A stretch of 64,000 nt of DNA from an uncultured Candidatus Saccharibacteria bacterium (GCA_948477625.1 CAOLNK010000003.1:1-64000); one strand, 5' to 3'; positions 35,417 through 44,317 are shown, numbered from the stretch's first letter. Numbers and translations are program-made. The notes: a model not told the origin generated them from the letters alone.

Positions 35417-35770
35417 CTAACCGGAAACTACAGAAAGCGGAGACAGTCTCCCGTGATCACGTGCTCGAAAGCATACCAAGCCAATCTGAAACCGTCCACC
35501 TAAGCCATCCGGCCCCCTTATCTGGGCCAAAGCCCATTTGACTTTCACCAATAATACGCTTCTGTTGCTACATCCCGTGCCATTCACCAATATCGGTGTT
35601 CTCTCGCCCAAAGACTGCAATTTGCGACACAATCCTGTCGCCCCATTAGACAACAAAACCGCATCCAATCTACACAGCCTCCTGCAAGCAAAACCTATTG
35701 AATCAACTATTGAATTCACGGCATAAATCGCCTTTTGTACCAAAAACTGATACCTCTCTTTCTTCAACAT
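35417..35770 (-). CDS. Doubtful 117-residue protein
   Basis: Begins MLKKERYQFLVQKAIYAVNS; has five cysteines and a basic character (CRRLCRLDAV, GGRFQIGLVCFRAR). No Shine-Dalgarno is visible and no family is recognised, but the frame lies downstream of a consensus promoter at 35978-36006. It could be a real small gene, a pseudogene remnant or a non-coding transcript. Confidence 0.35.
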   Translation of the reverse strand: MLKKERYQFLVQKAIYAVNSIVDSIGFACRRLCRLDAVLLSNGATGLCRKLQSLGERTPILVNGTGCSNRSVLLVKVKWALAQIRGPDGLGGRFQIGLVCFRARDHGRLSPLSVVSG

Positions 35771-35797
35771 CGGTTTTCGAGCAACGCCTTGGACGCC

Positions 35798-35831
35798 CTT
35801 GTAAACAATAGTACCGTCTACAAGGGCTAAA
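35798..35831 (-). other. Hairpin in the leader of the 117-residue frame
   Basis: GCCCTTGTA and TACAAGGGC form a 9-bp stem. A short frame with a good AAAGGGGG site (LKKRSCSMRRKL, TTG start) ends at this hairpin, an arrangement like an attenuator. Confidence 0.4.
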
Positions 35832-35977
35832 GCTTTCTACGCATACTACAGCTTCTTTTCTTCAAACTCTTTCCCCCTTTCTAAAAGAACAACCTTAGCT
35901 CCAAAACTTGAAACTCGCTCCGCTACAAAAGGTCGTAGCCTCAGAGATTAAACCATCCCTGGGTGAGCATAACACTC

Positions 35978-36006
35978 ATTTTAGTCGAATCTCTTTATCC
36001 TGTCAA
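35978..36006 (-). promoter_or_regulatory. Consensus promoter for an unidentified transcript
   Basis: TTGACA, 17 bases, TAAAAT. Transcript runs over 35960 to about 35330. Confidence 0.75.
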
Positions 36007-36010
36007 CACC

Positions 36011-36171
36011 TCAGCGAGATTTTCCCGCTCTACGCATCAAATCATTAAAGACAAATGCACCCACAACATCGAAATAGCCATCTTCCGAGCTATCCCGCAC
36101 CGGAACTACCTTCCTAATAATCGCCCACCCCCGTTATGAATTTGTTCAATCGGATAATGCACATTTACCAT
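36011..36171 (-). pseudogene. Small frameshifted gene of unknown function
   Basis: MVNVHYPIEQIHNGGG begins behind AAGGGGTGA and is cut by a stop; shifting one base at the G-run near 36130 gives WAIIRKVVPVRDSSEDGYF, then DVVGAFVFNDLMRRAGKSR-stop. Together about 54 residues. The homopolymer makes an indel (real or sequencing) likely. Confidence 0.5.
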
Positions 36172-36228
36172 AATTTCACCCCTTGAATTATTTCCGATTT
36201 GGCTAAGTGCTACCTCTATTTTATCATA

Positions 36229-37416
36229 TTAATCAGTTATAGCCGTCCGTGGCGCAATACTCAAAGTATAAGGGTCAGTCGGCTCCACTCCAGAAATCAC
36301 CTCAAAATACGCCGCTGCCCCCACCATTGCCGCATTATCCCCAGAAAACTTCAGTTCTGGAAAATATACCTTCAGTTTGCCACCAGAAGCCTCTGAGAGG
36401 CTCTCTGTGACCTTTTTCCTGAGAGCCGCACTGGCACTCACCCCACCAGCAACCACAAGCGATTTAGCCTCTTGGTGGTCTCTCAGAGCCATTTTTAACT
36501 TCTCGGCCAGGATTTCACAAGCCGTATATTGGAAAGATGCCGCAAAATCCGCCCCTTGTTGTTCAGTCAGATGTTTTTTTAATTCATACGATGGCGTTGT
36601 AATCGGCAAACCACACTCCGCCTGCACTGCTCTAAGTACCGCAGTCTTTAGTCCCGAAAAAGAAAAGTCCAGCCCTTCCACCTGTGGGTGTGGTAATTTG
36701 TAGGCCTTCGGATTTCCCTGCAACGCACATTTATCAATCGCTGGACCACCCGGATACGGCAAGCCCAAAATCTTTGCTACCTTATCAAAACATTCCCCCA
36801 CTGCATCATCTCGCGTCGTACCAATAATCTCAAACTGATTATGTCCCCGCATATAAATAATCTGTGTATGCCCCCCACTCACTACCAACGCCAACAAGGG
36901 AAACTCTGGCAACTGTGTAGATAGACATTGTGCTTTTCGGGAATCTCCGGAGGCTACGGCCGAGGACGAAGATGCGCGACACCCGCAACGGCGGGCTGGC
37001 ACGACATCGTGTCCCGAAAAGTATAATGGCTTTTCTACACAGTTGCCAGAGTTTAGCCAGTTCGCATAGATATGCGATTTCAAATGATGCACCGCATACA
37101 GTGGCTTCCCCCACAATATCGCCAGCATCCGCGCTGTCAACGTCCCAATCAACAGCGACCCAAGTAACCCCGGTGTATGTGTCACTGCAATCGCATCAAT
37201 TCCCTCTTTAGTCAACCCCGCATCACTCAATGCTTTCTCTATCACTGGCAAAATCGCCTCCAAATGCGACCGCGCTGCCACCTCTGGGATCACCCCACCA
37301 TAGGCCGCAAAAATATCCACCTGTGACACTACCACATTGCTCAAAATCTGCACACCGTCTTCCACCACAGCGGCCGCCGTCTCATCGCACGAACTTTCGA
37401 TTGCCAAGATTTTCAT
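36229..37416 (-). CDS. tsaD: tRNA threonylcarbamoyladenosine transferase with in-frame insertion
   Basis: 395 residues; TsaD is normally ~340. The start MKILAIESSCDETAAAVVED and the metal site HHLKSHIYA are standard, and SGGHTQIIYM and GDNAAMVG follow. Between the metal site and LPEFPLLALVVSGGHT an extra ~48 residues (rich in Ser, Arg, Cys) are encoded by a 154-bp palindromic insertion (36901-37054) that keeps the frame. Start at 37416 fits the family and a TATAAT box 7 bases upstream. TsaD is essential, so the insert is presumably tolerated. Confidence 0.9.
   Translation of the reverse strand: MKILAIESSCDETAAAVVEDGVQILSNVVVSQVDIFAAYGGVIPEVAARSHLEAILPVIEKALSDAGLTKEGIDAIAVTHTPGLLGSLLIGTLTARMLAILWGKPLYAVHHLKSHIYANWLNSGNCVEKPLYFSGHDVVPARRCGCRASSSSAVASGDSRKAQCLSTQLPEFPLLALVVSGGHTQIIYMRGHNQFEIIGTTRDDAVGECFDKVAKILGLPYPGGPAIDKCALQGNPKAYKLPHPQVEGLDFSFSGLKTAVLRAVQAECGLPITTPSYELKKHLTEQQGADFAASFQYTACEILAEKLKMALRDHQEAKSLVVAGGVSASAALRKKVTESLSEASGGKLKVYFPELKFSGDNAAMVGAAAYFEVISGVEPTDPYTLSIAPRTAITD
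36901..37054. mobile_element. 154-bp palindromic insertion inside tsaD
   Basis: Perfect 21-bp terminal inverted repeats (AAACTCTGGCAACTGTGTAG arms, 36901-36921 and 37034-37054), continuing inward as an imperfect stem (CATT.T.CTTTTCGGGA) around a ~70-bp centre. No transposase is encoded, so it is MITE-like. It is read through in frame as part of TsaD. Confidence 0.8.
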
Positions 37417-37482
37417 TACCACAATTATATCATAATATACCAAAACTAGCCAAAACATTTCACATTTAGGTTATGCTCAAAA

Positions 37483-37519
37483 GAAAAAGCTCCATCCACC
37501 AATCCGGTTTCAGGAGCCT
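37483..37519 (-). terminator. Terminator after the 142-residue gene
   Basis: GGCTCC / GGAGC(T) stem followed by TTTTTC on the minus strand. Confidence 0.55.
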
Positions 37520-37544
37520 GCCAACAGTTACAAATAATTACAGG

Positions 37545-37973
37545 TCAAGACAACAACACCAGAGTGTCGCAAGAATAGATATAAAAATCGGAAAATGCCC
37601 CTTCCACTGAGGTATAAGTTGCTTTCCAGCTGTATGACTTCTTCTCAGTGTGATGTACAATCCACAATTTCTCCACACCTTTCAAAAAAGTCCTAATCGT
37701 AGTTACCACCTCCAGTGGCTTATTCATCATTACTGAATTCACCGCCATCTTCGTCATAAAATGCACTTCTCCCTTTTCCAAATGCTCCAAGAGAAGACGC
37801 ATATTACCATCCACTATTATCTGGTCATTAGGGTCACGATGCCGATTCATCTGGTCAATCACACTTTCCAATTCCTTCAATCTTCCCTTTTGGCAATCAC
37901 CACAAGCAATCGAAGTATTTACCTTCCTACCCGGAAGTTTTCCCGGAAATTTGTTATTACTATTCCTTGCCAT
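37545..37973 (-). CDS. Protein of unknown function, 142 residues
   Basis: MARNSNNKFPGKLPGRKVNT, one CxxC (ACGDC), then a compact alpha/beta-like domain (KLWIVHHTEKKSYSWKATYT). CTAGGAGG lies before the ATG. No family recognised. A TTGACA box occurs upstream (near 38090) but no clear -10 at standard distance. Confidence 0.6.
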   Translation of the reverse strand: MARNSNNKFPGKLPGRKVNTSIACGDCQKGRLKELESVIDQMNRHRDPNDQIIVDGNMRLLLEHLEKGEVHFMTKMAVNSVMMNKPLEVVTTIRTFLKGVEKLWIVHHTEKKSYSWKATYTSVEGAFSDFYIYSCDTLVLLS

Positions 37974-38187
37974 CTCTTTTATTCCCTCCTAGGCAATATA
38001 TTCTTACTGTTTGCACTTTGCAAGCAGCATCAAACCCATGGATTTATCATAGGCTTAACGCTGCTGACAAAATACGTTATTTGTAACTTTGTCAATGTTC
38101 TTGGATAATTCTACAATACCCCATTCTACCATTTTATCACAGATTTTCATTTTTGTCAATACTGCCAAACTATGCTATAATCAACTC

Positions 38188-39117
38188 ATGAATCAGCATT
38201 TTTTGCAGTCTACTGCTTGGGAGGAATTTCAGAATCTCGAGGGTCATCAAACCTTCCGTATTTCTGGCGATAATTACTCAGCTCTTGCTATTCTTCAAAC
38301 CACCCCTGTCGGCAACTATCTTTTCTGCCCTTATGGGCCTACTCTCACTACCGCCAATGCTGATAATCTCAAATCCGCCCTCTCCGGTCTTTCCCAACTC
38401 GCTCGCAAACACCAAGCCTTTTTCATCCGTATCGAGCCACCCTATTCTTCCCTTTCTATCAACGATTTGAAGTCCCTCGGCCTCAAAAAATCCCACGACC
38501 TCAACCCCGCCCACACCTGGGTGCTCGACCTCACTATCCCTAGAGAAGAATTACTCAAAAACATGCGTAAATCCAACGTCCAATACTGGCAAAGTAGCGC
38601 TAAAAAAGGTCTTAACATTCGCACTAGTCAAGACCCCACAGAAGTCAAAATCCTCTCTAATCTCCTGCGTGGCGTCGCCAATAAAGACCATTTTACTCCC
38701 CAAGACGAAGTTCACCTCCAACACCAAATTGAGACCGGATTCGCCACTCTCTATTTTGCCGAATATCAAGGGCAAACTCTCGCCGCTTCTCTAGTATACG
38801 ATTTTGACGACACTCGTTTTTATGCTCACGCTGCTACCAGCGACAAAGAACGCAAACTCGCCGCCGGCACCGTTCTACTTGTGCAAATGATACTCGACGC
38901 TCAAGAAAACAGCGCTAAAACCTTCGACTTCTGGGGTATCACCACTTCCGAGGACAAAAATCACCCCTGGTACGGCTTTTCTCAATACAAACGCTCCTTT
39001 GGCGGCCGCGAAATCGATTATGCTGGCACCTGGGATCTTCCCCTCAAACCCGCCAAGTATCACCTCTATCAGATTATGCGCCGTTTTAACCGTCTAAAAC
39101 GCAAAATTTTGCGCTAG
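38188..39117 (+). CDS. FemAB-family peptidoglycan bridge aminoacyltransferase
   Basis: 309 residues with paired GNAT folds (MNQHFLQSTAWEEFQNLEGH, then RKSNVQYWQSSAKKGLNI, HAATSDKERKLAAGTVLL, DFWGITT..HPWYGFSQYKRSFGG). It transfers an amino acid from aminoacyl-tRNA to the lipid-linked stem peptide. The promoter is TTGTCA - 17 - TATAAT (38176-38181), 6 bases from the ATG, so leaderless; this sets the start. Confidence 0.9.
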   Translation: MNQHFLQSTAWEEFQNLEGHQTFRISGDNYSALAILQTTPVGNYLFCPYGPTLTTANADNLKSALSGLSQLARKHQAFFIRIEPPYSSLSINDLKSLGLKKSHDLNPAHTWVLDLTIPREELLKNMRKSNVQYWQSSAKKGLNIRTSQDPTEVKILSNLLRGVANKDHFTPQDEVHLQHQIETGFATLYFAEYQGQTLAASLVYDFDDTRFYAHAATSDKERKLAAGTVLLVQMILDAQENSAKTFDFWGITTSEDKNHPWYGFSQYKRSFGGREIDYAGTWDLPLKPAKYHLYQIMRRFNRLKRKILR

Positions 39118-39138
39118 TTCTCTCTTAAACTAGCGCAA
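39109..39138 (+). repeat. Hairpin containing the femAB stop codon
   Basis: TTGCGCTAGTT pairs with AACTAGCGCAA; the TAG stop lies in the left arm. Confidence 0.75.
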
Positions 39139-39163
39139 CTGTGATGAATGGTATAAGTAGTAA

Positions 39164-39187
39164 GACACCTCGCGGTGTCGCTTTTTT
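39164..39187 (+). terminator. Terminator after the FemAB gene
   Basis: GACACC, TCGC loop, GGTGTC, CTTTTTT. The stem is nearly the same as that of leader R1. Confidence 0.85.
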
Positions 39188-39192
39188 GTGTC

Positions 39193-39293
39193 GGTAGTAG
39201 CACCTTGACGTACCTGGTTAATCTATAATAATTAACGTTTCGCCAGCTATGCAGGCTGCACACATCATAGGCGACATCCGAGGTGCTCCTACC
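39193..39293. repeat. Imperfect palindrome G
   Basis: GGTAGTAGCACC (39193) pairs with GGTGCTCCTACC (39282) around a 77-base centre; it begins 9 bases after the stop of the decayed gene at 39303-39461. Confidence 0.5.
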
Positions 39294-39302
39294 CACTACT
39301 CG

Positions 39303-39461
39303 TCAAACTTCTGGGTCTACCTCAGAGGTTTTGTTTTCTTGCGTCCCTGTTTCTTCTTTATTTTCATCTACCATAGCCACATTTTCTGCTTCCCTATCAT
39401 CCCACTATTGCTTTTCCAAACCATAATCATCTTCATTTTTAACAATATCATTTTTATTCAT
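39303..39461 (-). pseudogene. Acidic protein with in-frame TAG, decayed
   Basis: Reads MNKNDIVKNEDDYGLEKQ, TAG, then WDDREAENVAMVDENKEET and ends TSEVDPEV-stop. The start overlaps the end of a 23-residue frame (39454-39525, MCCNNCGSFDPYYVKIGKYS) that has a zinc-ribbon-like CxxC and a GGAGG site. Remains of a small operon. Confidence 0.45.
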
Positions 39462-39542
39462 ACCACGAGTATTTCCCTATCTTAACATAATAAGGATCAA
39501 ACGAACCGCAATTATTACAACACATTTTTTCATTGCCTCCGC

Positions 39543-39814
39543 TCAAAAGATATTGGACATTTTGTTCAATATCTTTTGCTTCTCTTCTTCGTTTTCGTCT
39601 AACCATAACAGATATATTTCACCCAAATTCAGCAAAAAATCCGACCTCACCAGCCAGATTTTTCATCACACAAAAAACACAAACAAAATGTGAAATCTTT
39701 TGACACCTTATCACTTTCATGATATTGGTTCAACCACTTCTCCCGGATTATACAGATACGAACTGGGCAACTGCGTAAATTCGAATCATCTACCCAATCG
39801 TAAAAATCCGTTAC
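39543..39814 (-). pseudogene. Decayed gene of unknown function
   Basis: One frame reads DFYDWVDDSNLRSCPVRICI and IREKWLNQYHESDKVSKDF to a stop; after a frameshift it resumes SDFLLNLGEIYLLWLDENEE and ends LNKMSNIF-stop. A TTGCAA/TATAAT promoter is upstream (about 39815-39850) but no start codon fits. An AAAAGATATTG/CAATATCTTTT hairpin overlaps its stop. Confidence 0.5.
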
Positions 39815-40058
39815 CTCTATTATATTTCAAGCATAACAAAATTGCAAGACCTTTTTGAAATCAGGGAATTATTACGGCTAAACTATTCCTACAAATGCGT
39901 CTTTTGTGCGCGATTGCAACAATGTATATCCGCACAAAAATCACTTCAGACAAACACCTGAAGTAACCATAAAACTATAATCCTATCTCAGCGAGTTTCT
40001 TCCAAAATGCCTATATTTTGTTTGCTTTTCACACCAATAGGGAAGAGCAACTAGGAAA
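39815..40058. other. Gene-free stretch before cassette 13
   Basis: Contains the promoter of the decayed gene and two adjacent hairpins (TTTTGTGCG/CGCACAAAA at 39901-39938, ACTTCAG/CTGAAGT at 39942-39965). Nothing else is visible. Confidence 0.5.
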
Positions 40059-40270
40059 TCGTGCGCAGCGGGCGTATCAATCTGACTGTTACGGCGGGTA
40101 CCTTTGGGTACGCTGGCATCAACGCCGACTATTGGTCGTCGCGTGCTGAGGCTGCTACTACTGCGTACTACCTCTACTTTAATGCTACCGCTGTCTACCC
40201 GTCGAATGGCCCGGATAACCGTTGGCATGGTTTCCCCCTCCGCTGCCTTAGTACTGTATTAGACATGTAG
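40059..40270 (+). repeat. FISUMP-like variable cassette (copy 13)
   Basis: Variable middle RINLTVTAGTFGYAG, DYWSSRAE, YYLYFN, VYPSNGP, RWHGFPLRC, STVLDM-stop. Starts TCGTGCGCAGCGG. Confidence 0.93.
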
Positions 40271-40353
40271 AACACAAACGAAAAAAGGAAACAAAGAAAT
40301 CAATATTCTATTAAAACATTATTGCCAAAACCACAAAATTAACATAAGTAGTA

Positions 40354-40382
40354 TTGACAAAAAGCATAACCTATGCTACAAT
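40354..40382 (+). promoter_or_regulatory. Promoter of the 155-residue gene
   Basis: TTGACA, 17 bases ending ATGC, TACAAT. Confidence 0.82.
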
Positions 40383-40566
40383 GGAGCTATGGAGTAACCA
40401 ATAGGATTACCCCATTGTACCATACCATGATTAACAGCTATTCCATAATTCTCCTAGATTGCAATCTTTGGTAGCCTCGGGCATCACTCTCTCTAAGTGG
40501 CCCCAAGGCTACCAAAGTGGCAAGAAAAATAATCGTCCCCCGTGACGTTAAACAGGAGATAAAATT
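40383..40566 (+). promoter_or_regulatory. Structured 5' leader, about 180 bases
   Basis: A first fold pairs GGAG.TATGGA.TA with TATTCCATA..TCTCC; a second is a 10-bp stem TTTGGTAGCC (40467) with GGCTACCAAA (40507). No U-run terminator is seen, so translational control or RNA stability is more likely than attenuation. Confidence 0.5.
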
Positions 40567-41034
40567 ATGGCAAAGAAAATTACACGTTCCATCTTCAAGG
40601 CATACTGTCCCGAAAGCTTTCATAGAATGAAAGAATTGGCGAAGGATGCCGAATCACGTCACTGTTCAATCACATTAGAGAAAAAGCAAGTCATTGTAGA
40701 AATAGAAGACCCCCACAACGTGGATGGGCTTCTCATATTCAAATATGACTATGAACCTGATGTGGAAGAAAAACTGATGAAGAAACTGGAAGAAATCGAA
40801 AGTATATTGCGGACAATCTATCAGCCACTCTATCTTACTTTCATTCCTACGGTTAGAACACAGCTCAAAAATGTCGCCTTGGAGTGTGATGATACCGGAG
40901 CATTTTTAGAATTCGCCGATGATCGTCCAACCGAACCTTTCGGATATAATCATGACGAATACGAGCGCTTTGTTACCCACATTGGCGATTTATTGCTCTC
41001 AACCACCAATATTTACCAGAGCGAAAACAATTAG
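40567..41034 (+). CDS. Protein of unknown function, 155 residues
   Basis: MAKKITRSIFKAYCPESFHR; mixed charged protein with a helical middle (DVEEKLMKKLEEIESILRT). AACAGGAGAT precedes the ATG. No family recognised. It is followed after 8 bases by a 51-residue gene. Confidence 0.65.
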   Translation: MAKKITRSIFKAYCPESFHRMKELAKDAESRHCSITLEKKQVIVEIEDPHNVDGLLIFKYDYEPDVEEKLMKKLEEIESILRTIYQPLYLTFIPTVRTQLKNVALECDDTGAFLEFADDRPTEPFGYNHDEYERFVTHIGDLLLSTTNIYQSENN

Positions 41035-41042
41035 GAGGGAAA

Positions 41043-41198
41043 ATGATGAACGGGACACAGGAAATGATTTCTTTAACCAAAATGCTTTATGCTAAAATCT
41101 TCTTTCAATTGGATGATAAACAGCTGCAAAAAGTTTATGACAGCGCCACACCCGAAGAAAAAGAAAAACTGATAGAACTCAAGAAAGCATGTGCATAA
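41043..41198 (+). CDS. Small protein of unknown function, 51 residues
   Basis: MMNGTQEMISLTKMLYAKIF, then a helical charged tail (TPEEKEKLIELKKACA). GGAGGGAAA precedes the ATG. It forms an operon with the 155-residue gene and is followed by a terminator. Confidence 0.6.
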   Translation: MMNGTQEMISLTKMLYAKIFFQLDDKQLQKVYDSATPEEKEKLIELKKACA

Positions 41199-41248
41199 CA
41201 AAAAACGAAACCGAAGTTAATCATGGAAAAACTCCTATTAATAGGAGA

Positions 41249-41280
41249 GGCACGGCTGTACAGCCGTGCCATTTTCCTTT
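41249..41280 (+). terminator. Terminator
   Basis: GGCACGGCTG, TA, CAGCCGTGCC then ATTTTCCTTT. A second palindrome CTCCTATTAATAGGAG precedes it. Confidence 0.75.
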
Positions 41281-41303
41281 TCGACCCCAAACCTAGAACG
41301 AAG

Positions 41304-43967
41304 TTATTCGATTACCTTCAGCTCACCCTTCAGCCGCTCAATCAGAGCAGTTTTTTCAGCAATTCCATCCCTGGTCTGCTTCACCAGCACCGCCGGGGCT
41401 TTTTGCACATAATTCGGGTTCATCATGCGCATATTTAGTGCATCCAACTCCCGACCCACAGCCAACACCCGCTCCTCCAAATTCTCACGGTATTCCGCTA
41501 CCACTTCGGCCGACACATCCAGATATACTTCATGATTCGCCAACGCCAACCTCAATCCCCGTGGTTGACCTTCACAACTAATCACGCTCGCTACACCAGT
41601 CAACTTAGCCACCAAGAGTTGGTTATCATCCACCAAGCTATCATCGCCATACAACAACGTCCACTTTTTGCCTTTAGAGACCCCTGAGAGCTCCTGTAAC
41701 ACCCTTCTAGTCTCAGACACGATAACCATAAGGTTTTCAAAGTTCTGGGCACTTACTGGGTCAAATTCAAGCCTTGTAGGCCATTTCTGCACAATCAACT
41801 TGCCTTCAGTCCAACTCAAACTCTGCCAAATCGCCTCTGTCACAAACGGTGCAAACGGATGCAGCATCTTCAAAATCATCTCCAGTGTCATCTTGAGCAA
41901 CGGCACGTTCTTATAAATCTTTTGGCTCTCAATAAACCAGTCCGCATACTTATCCCAAATCACACTATAAAGCATCTCCACTGCCTCTGAGAAGCGATAA
42001 TTTGCCATATCGTCCTCAATCTTGTCCTTGCACGCCGTCAGCTCACGACAAATCCAGTCTTCGCCCATATTATCGGTAGAATACGGCATCTCTGCACCCG
42101 CCTGCACGGCGCCTTCGTTCACAACTGTGGCTTCCGCCTCAGCCTGCACCATTTCGGCCGCCACTAAGCTACCACTGTGACTCTCATCCACCATTCCTTG
42201 AATAAACCGCGAAATATTCCATAGTTTGTTACACAAATTCCGCCCCGCCATCACCGAGTTCTCCGAGAAAGCCTGGTTCATACCAGCGCTCCGCCCGCGT
42301 AGAATCCCCAGCCGAAACGCATCCGAGCCATACTTTGTCACTAGCTCCATCGGGTTAATCACATTACCCTTAGACTTCGACATCTTTTGCCCATGCTCGT
42401 CCAACACCAAACCATGCAGATATACCTCACGGAAGGGAACTTCACCCGTCACATACACGCCCATCATAATCATCCGCGCCACCCAAGCAAACAAGATGTC
42501 TGCTCCAGTTTCCATCACATTCAAAGGATAATATGGGTTCTCCTTGCCTGCCAACCAGTTCGTGCACACAATTGGCCAGTGCGAGGACGAAAACCACGTA
42601 TCAAACGTATCTTCGTCGCGATAATACGCTACACCACCCACTTCAATCTTTTGCAAATTTGTCCGCGTGTCGAAAATCCACTCAGGAGCCTCCGCTGTTT
42701 CCGTCTGGTGGAACATCGGAATTGGAATCCCCCACGGAATCTGTCGACTAATATTCCAGTCGCGCAAGTTCTCCAGATAATTAATCAAGACCTTCTTTTT
42801 GCTGGACGGATGGAACTTAATCTCGTTGTTCTCCAGATGCTTAATCGCCTCTTTCGCCAAACGCTCCACATCAATAAACCACTGCGATTTCAGCATCGGC
42901 TCAATCACCGCGCCACACTTGTAGCAATGCGGCACCTTGGTTACATAATCTTTATCAACCTTAACAATCAAGCCCATCTCATCCATGGCTTTTACAACGG
43001 CCTCGCGCGCTTCTTTCACTGGCATACCAGCAAACCGACCCGCCACCTCGGTCATACAGCCGTCTTCACCAATCACCTGCACCACGCGCAAATTGTGCCG
43101 CTGACCTACTTCCCAGTCATTAAAGTCGTGCGCCGGAGTAATCTTTACCACTCCTGTGCCAAACTCCATATCCACCATCTCATCAGCAATTACTTCCACC
43201 TCAAACGGACCATTCACCCCTTCAACAGTAATTGTCTTACCTACCCACTCCTTGTAGTGCTCATCGGCTGGATTCACCGCCACCGCAGTATCACCAAACT
43301 TCGTCTCCGGGCGCGTCGTTGCCAGCGTAAATGGACCATACTTAATGTAATACAGCGGTGTCTTCTCTTCTTTGTAATCCACCTCAATATCCGCAAATGC
43401 CGTCTGATGCTTGGGGCAAAAATTCACCAATTTCTCCCCCCGGTAAATCATTCCGTCGTTCCACATTTTCTCAAAGGTCTGGTACACCCGACTTACCACA
43501 TTCTCATCCAAAGTAAAAGTCAAATCTGGCCAAGCACAACTCGCCCCAAGCGCCCTAAGCTGTAGCTCCATATTGCCACGCTGTTCCTGCACAAACTGCC
43601 ACACGCGCGCATAGAGCTCATCCCGCGAATACTCAAACCGCGTGTGCCCCTCCTTTTCTAACGCACGCTCATATACCACCCAAGTCTCAAACCCCGCGTG
43701 ATCCGCTCCTGGGATATACCAAGTACTCTTGCCACGAAGCCGATTATACCGCACCAGGGAATCTTCCAACGCAATCGTCAACCCGTGTCCAATGTGCAAG
43801 TTGCCATTAGCATTCGGCGGCGGCATTACTACTGAATAACAATCCTGTGTTTCTGCTTCAAAAGATTCCGCCACAATCTTGCGCGGCTGAAAAACTCCTG
43901 TTTTTTCCCATTCCGCATAAATCTGCGGCTCGAACTCTCCCGGTTCGTAACTCTTCGTGAACTTCAT
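41304..43967 (-). CDS. valS: Valyl-tRNA synthetase
   Basis: 887 residues, class I. NANGNLHIGHGL carries the HIGH motif, KMSKSKGN the KMSKS loop; an editing domain lies between, and a C-terminal coiled coil (VAEYRENLEERVLAVGRELD) binds tRNA. The start MKFTKSYEPGEFEP at 43967 is chosen because TATAAT lies 6 bases upstream and it matches the family; leaderless. Confidence 0.96.
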   Translation of the reverse strand: MKFTKSYEPGEFEPQIYAEWEKTGVFQPRKIVAESFEAETQDCYSVVMPPPNANGNLHIGHGLTIALEDSLVRYNRLRGKSTWYIPGADHAGFETWVVYERALEKEGHTRFEYSRDELYARVWQFVQEQRGNMELQLRALGASCAWPDLTFTLDENVVSRVYQTFEKMWNDGMIYRGEKLVNFCPKHQTAFADIEVDYKEEKTPLYYIKYGPFTLATTRPETKFGDTAVAVNPADEHYKEWVGKTITVEGVNGPFEVEVIADEMVDMEFGTGVVKITPAHDFNDWEVGQRHNLRVVQVIGEDGCMTEVAGRFAGMPVKEAREAVVKAMDEMGLIVKVDKDYVTKVPHCYKCGAVIEPMLKSQWFIDVERLAKEAIKHLENNEIKFHPSSKKKVLINYLENLRDWNISRQIPWGIPIPMFHQTETAEAPEWIFDTRTNLQKIEVGGVAYYRDEDTFDTWFSSSHWPIVCTNWLAGKENPYYPLNVMETGADILFAWVARMIMMGVYVTGEVPFREVYLHGLVLDEHGQKMSKSKGNVINPMELVTKYGSDAFRLGILRGRSAGMNQAFSENSVMAGRNLCNKLWNISRFIQGMVDESHSGSLVAAEMVQAEAEATVVNEGAVQAGAEMPYSTDNMGEDWICRELTACKDKIEDDMANYRFSEAVEMLYSVIWDKYADWFIESQKIYKNVPLLKMTLEMILKMLHPFAPFVTEAIWQSLSWTEGKLIVQKWPTRLEFDPVSAQNFENLMVIVSETRRVLQELSGVSKGKKWTLLYGDDSLVDDNQLLVAKLTGVASVISCEGQPRGLRLALANHEVYLDVSAEVVAEYRENLEERVLAVGRELDALNMRMMNPNYVQKAPAVLVKQTRDGIAEKTALIERLKGELKVIE

Positions 43968-44017
43968 AGACATATTATAGCATACAAAAGTATTTAAGGG
44001 GTGAGGCGTTTCACCTC

Positions 44018-44046
44018 TTGACATTTTGCTTATGCTGTGCTACACT
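44018..44046 (+). promoter_or_regulatory. Promoter with short structured leader
   Basis: TTGACA, 17 bases ending TGTGC, TACACT. The ~70-base leader folds as TGATAG.AAGA with TCTTCTATCA around ATGG.CGT/ACG.CCAT. Confidence 0.75.
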
Positions 44047-44122
44047 GATAGTAAGAGTGTAAAACTATGGCCGTTCTCGCAGACGACCATCTTCTATCAA
44101 AATCAAAACCAAAAGGAGAAAC

Positions 44123-44317
44123 ATGCCCGACGTATTTCAGCCGGTAGGCAACGAAACTGCTACCGACCGCAACCCTTATGACACTCTGTCGCCCGAAGCC
44201 GACGCTTCTGTCAACATTTTTGAGAAAGATTCCGATGATAGTGTTGACATTACCGCCGAATATAACGACGACAAAGCTCAAATCATTGAAGTTGAACTTC
44301 AAAATCACAACCAATAG
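44123..44317 (+). CDS. Small acidic protein of unknown function, 64 residues
   Basis: MPDVFQPVGNETATDRNPYD; very acidic, probably disordered. AAAAGGAG lies 6 bases upstream of the ATG. First gene of a two-gene operon with another acidic protein. Confidence 0.6.
   Translation: MPDVFQPVGNETATDRNPYDTLSPEADASVNIFEKDSDDSVDITAEYNDDKAQIIEVELQNHNQ

Noticed and set aside
39303..39461. In-frame TAG as a sign of stop codon reassignment
   Set aside because: TAG, TGA and TAA all end well-defined genes here (TAG at efp, pnp and femAB; TGA at xer), so the frame is simply decayed.
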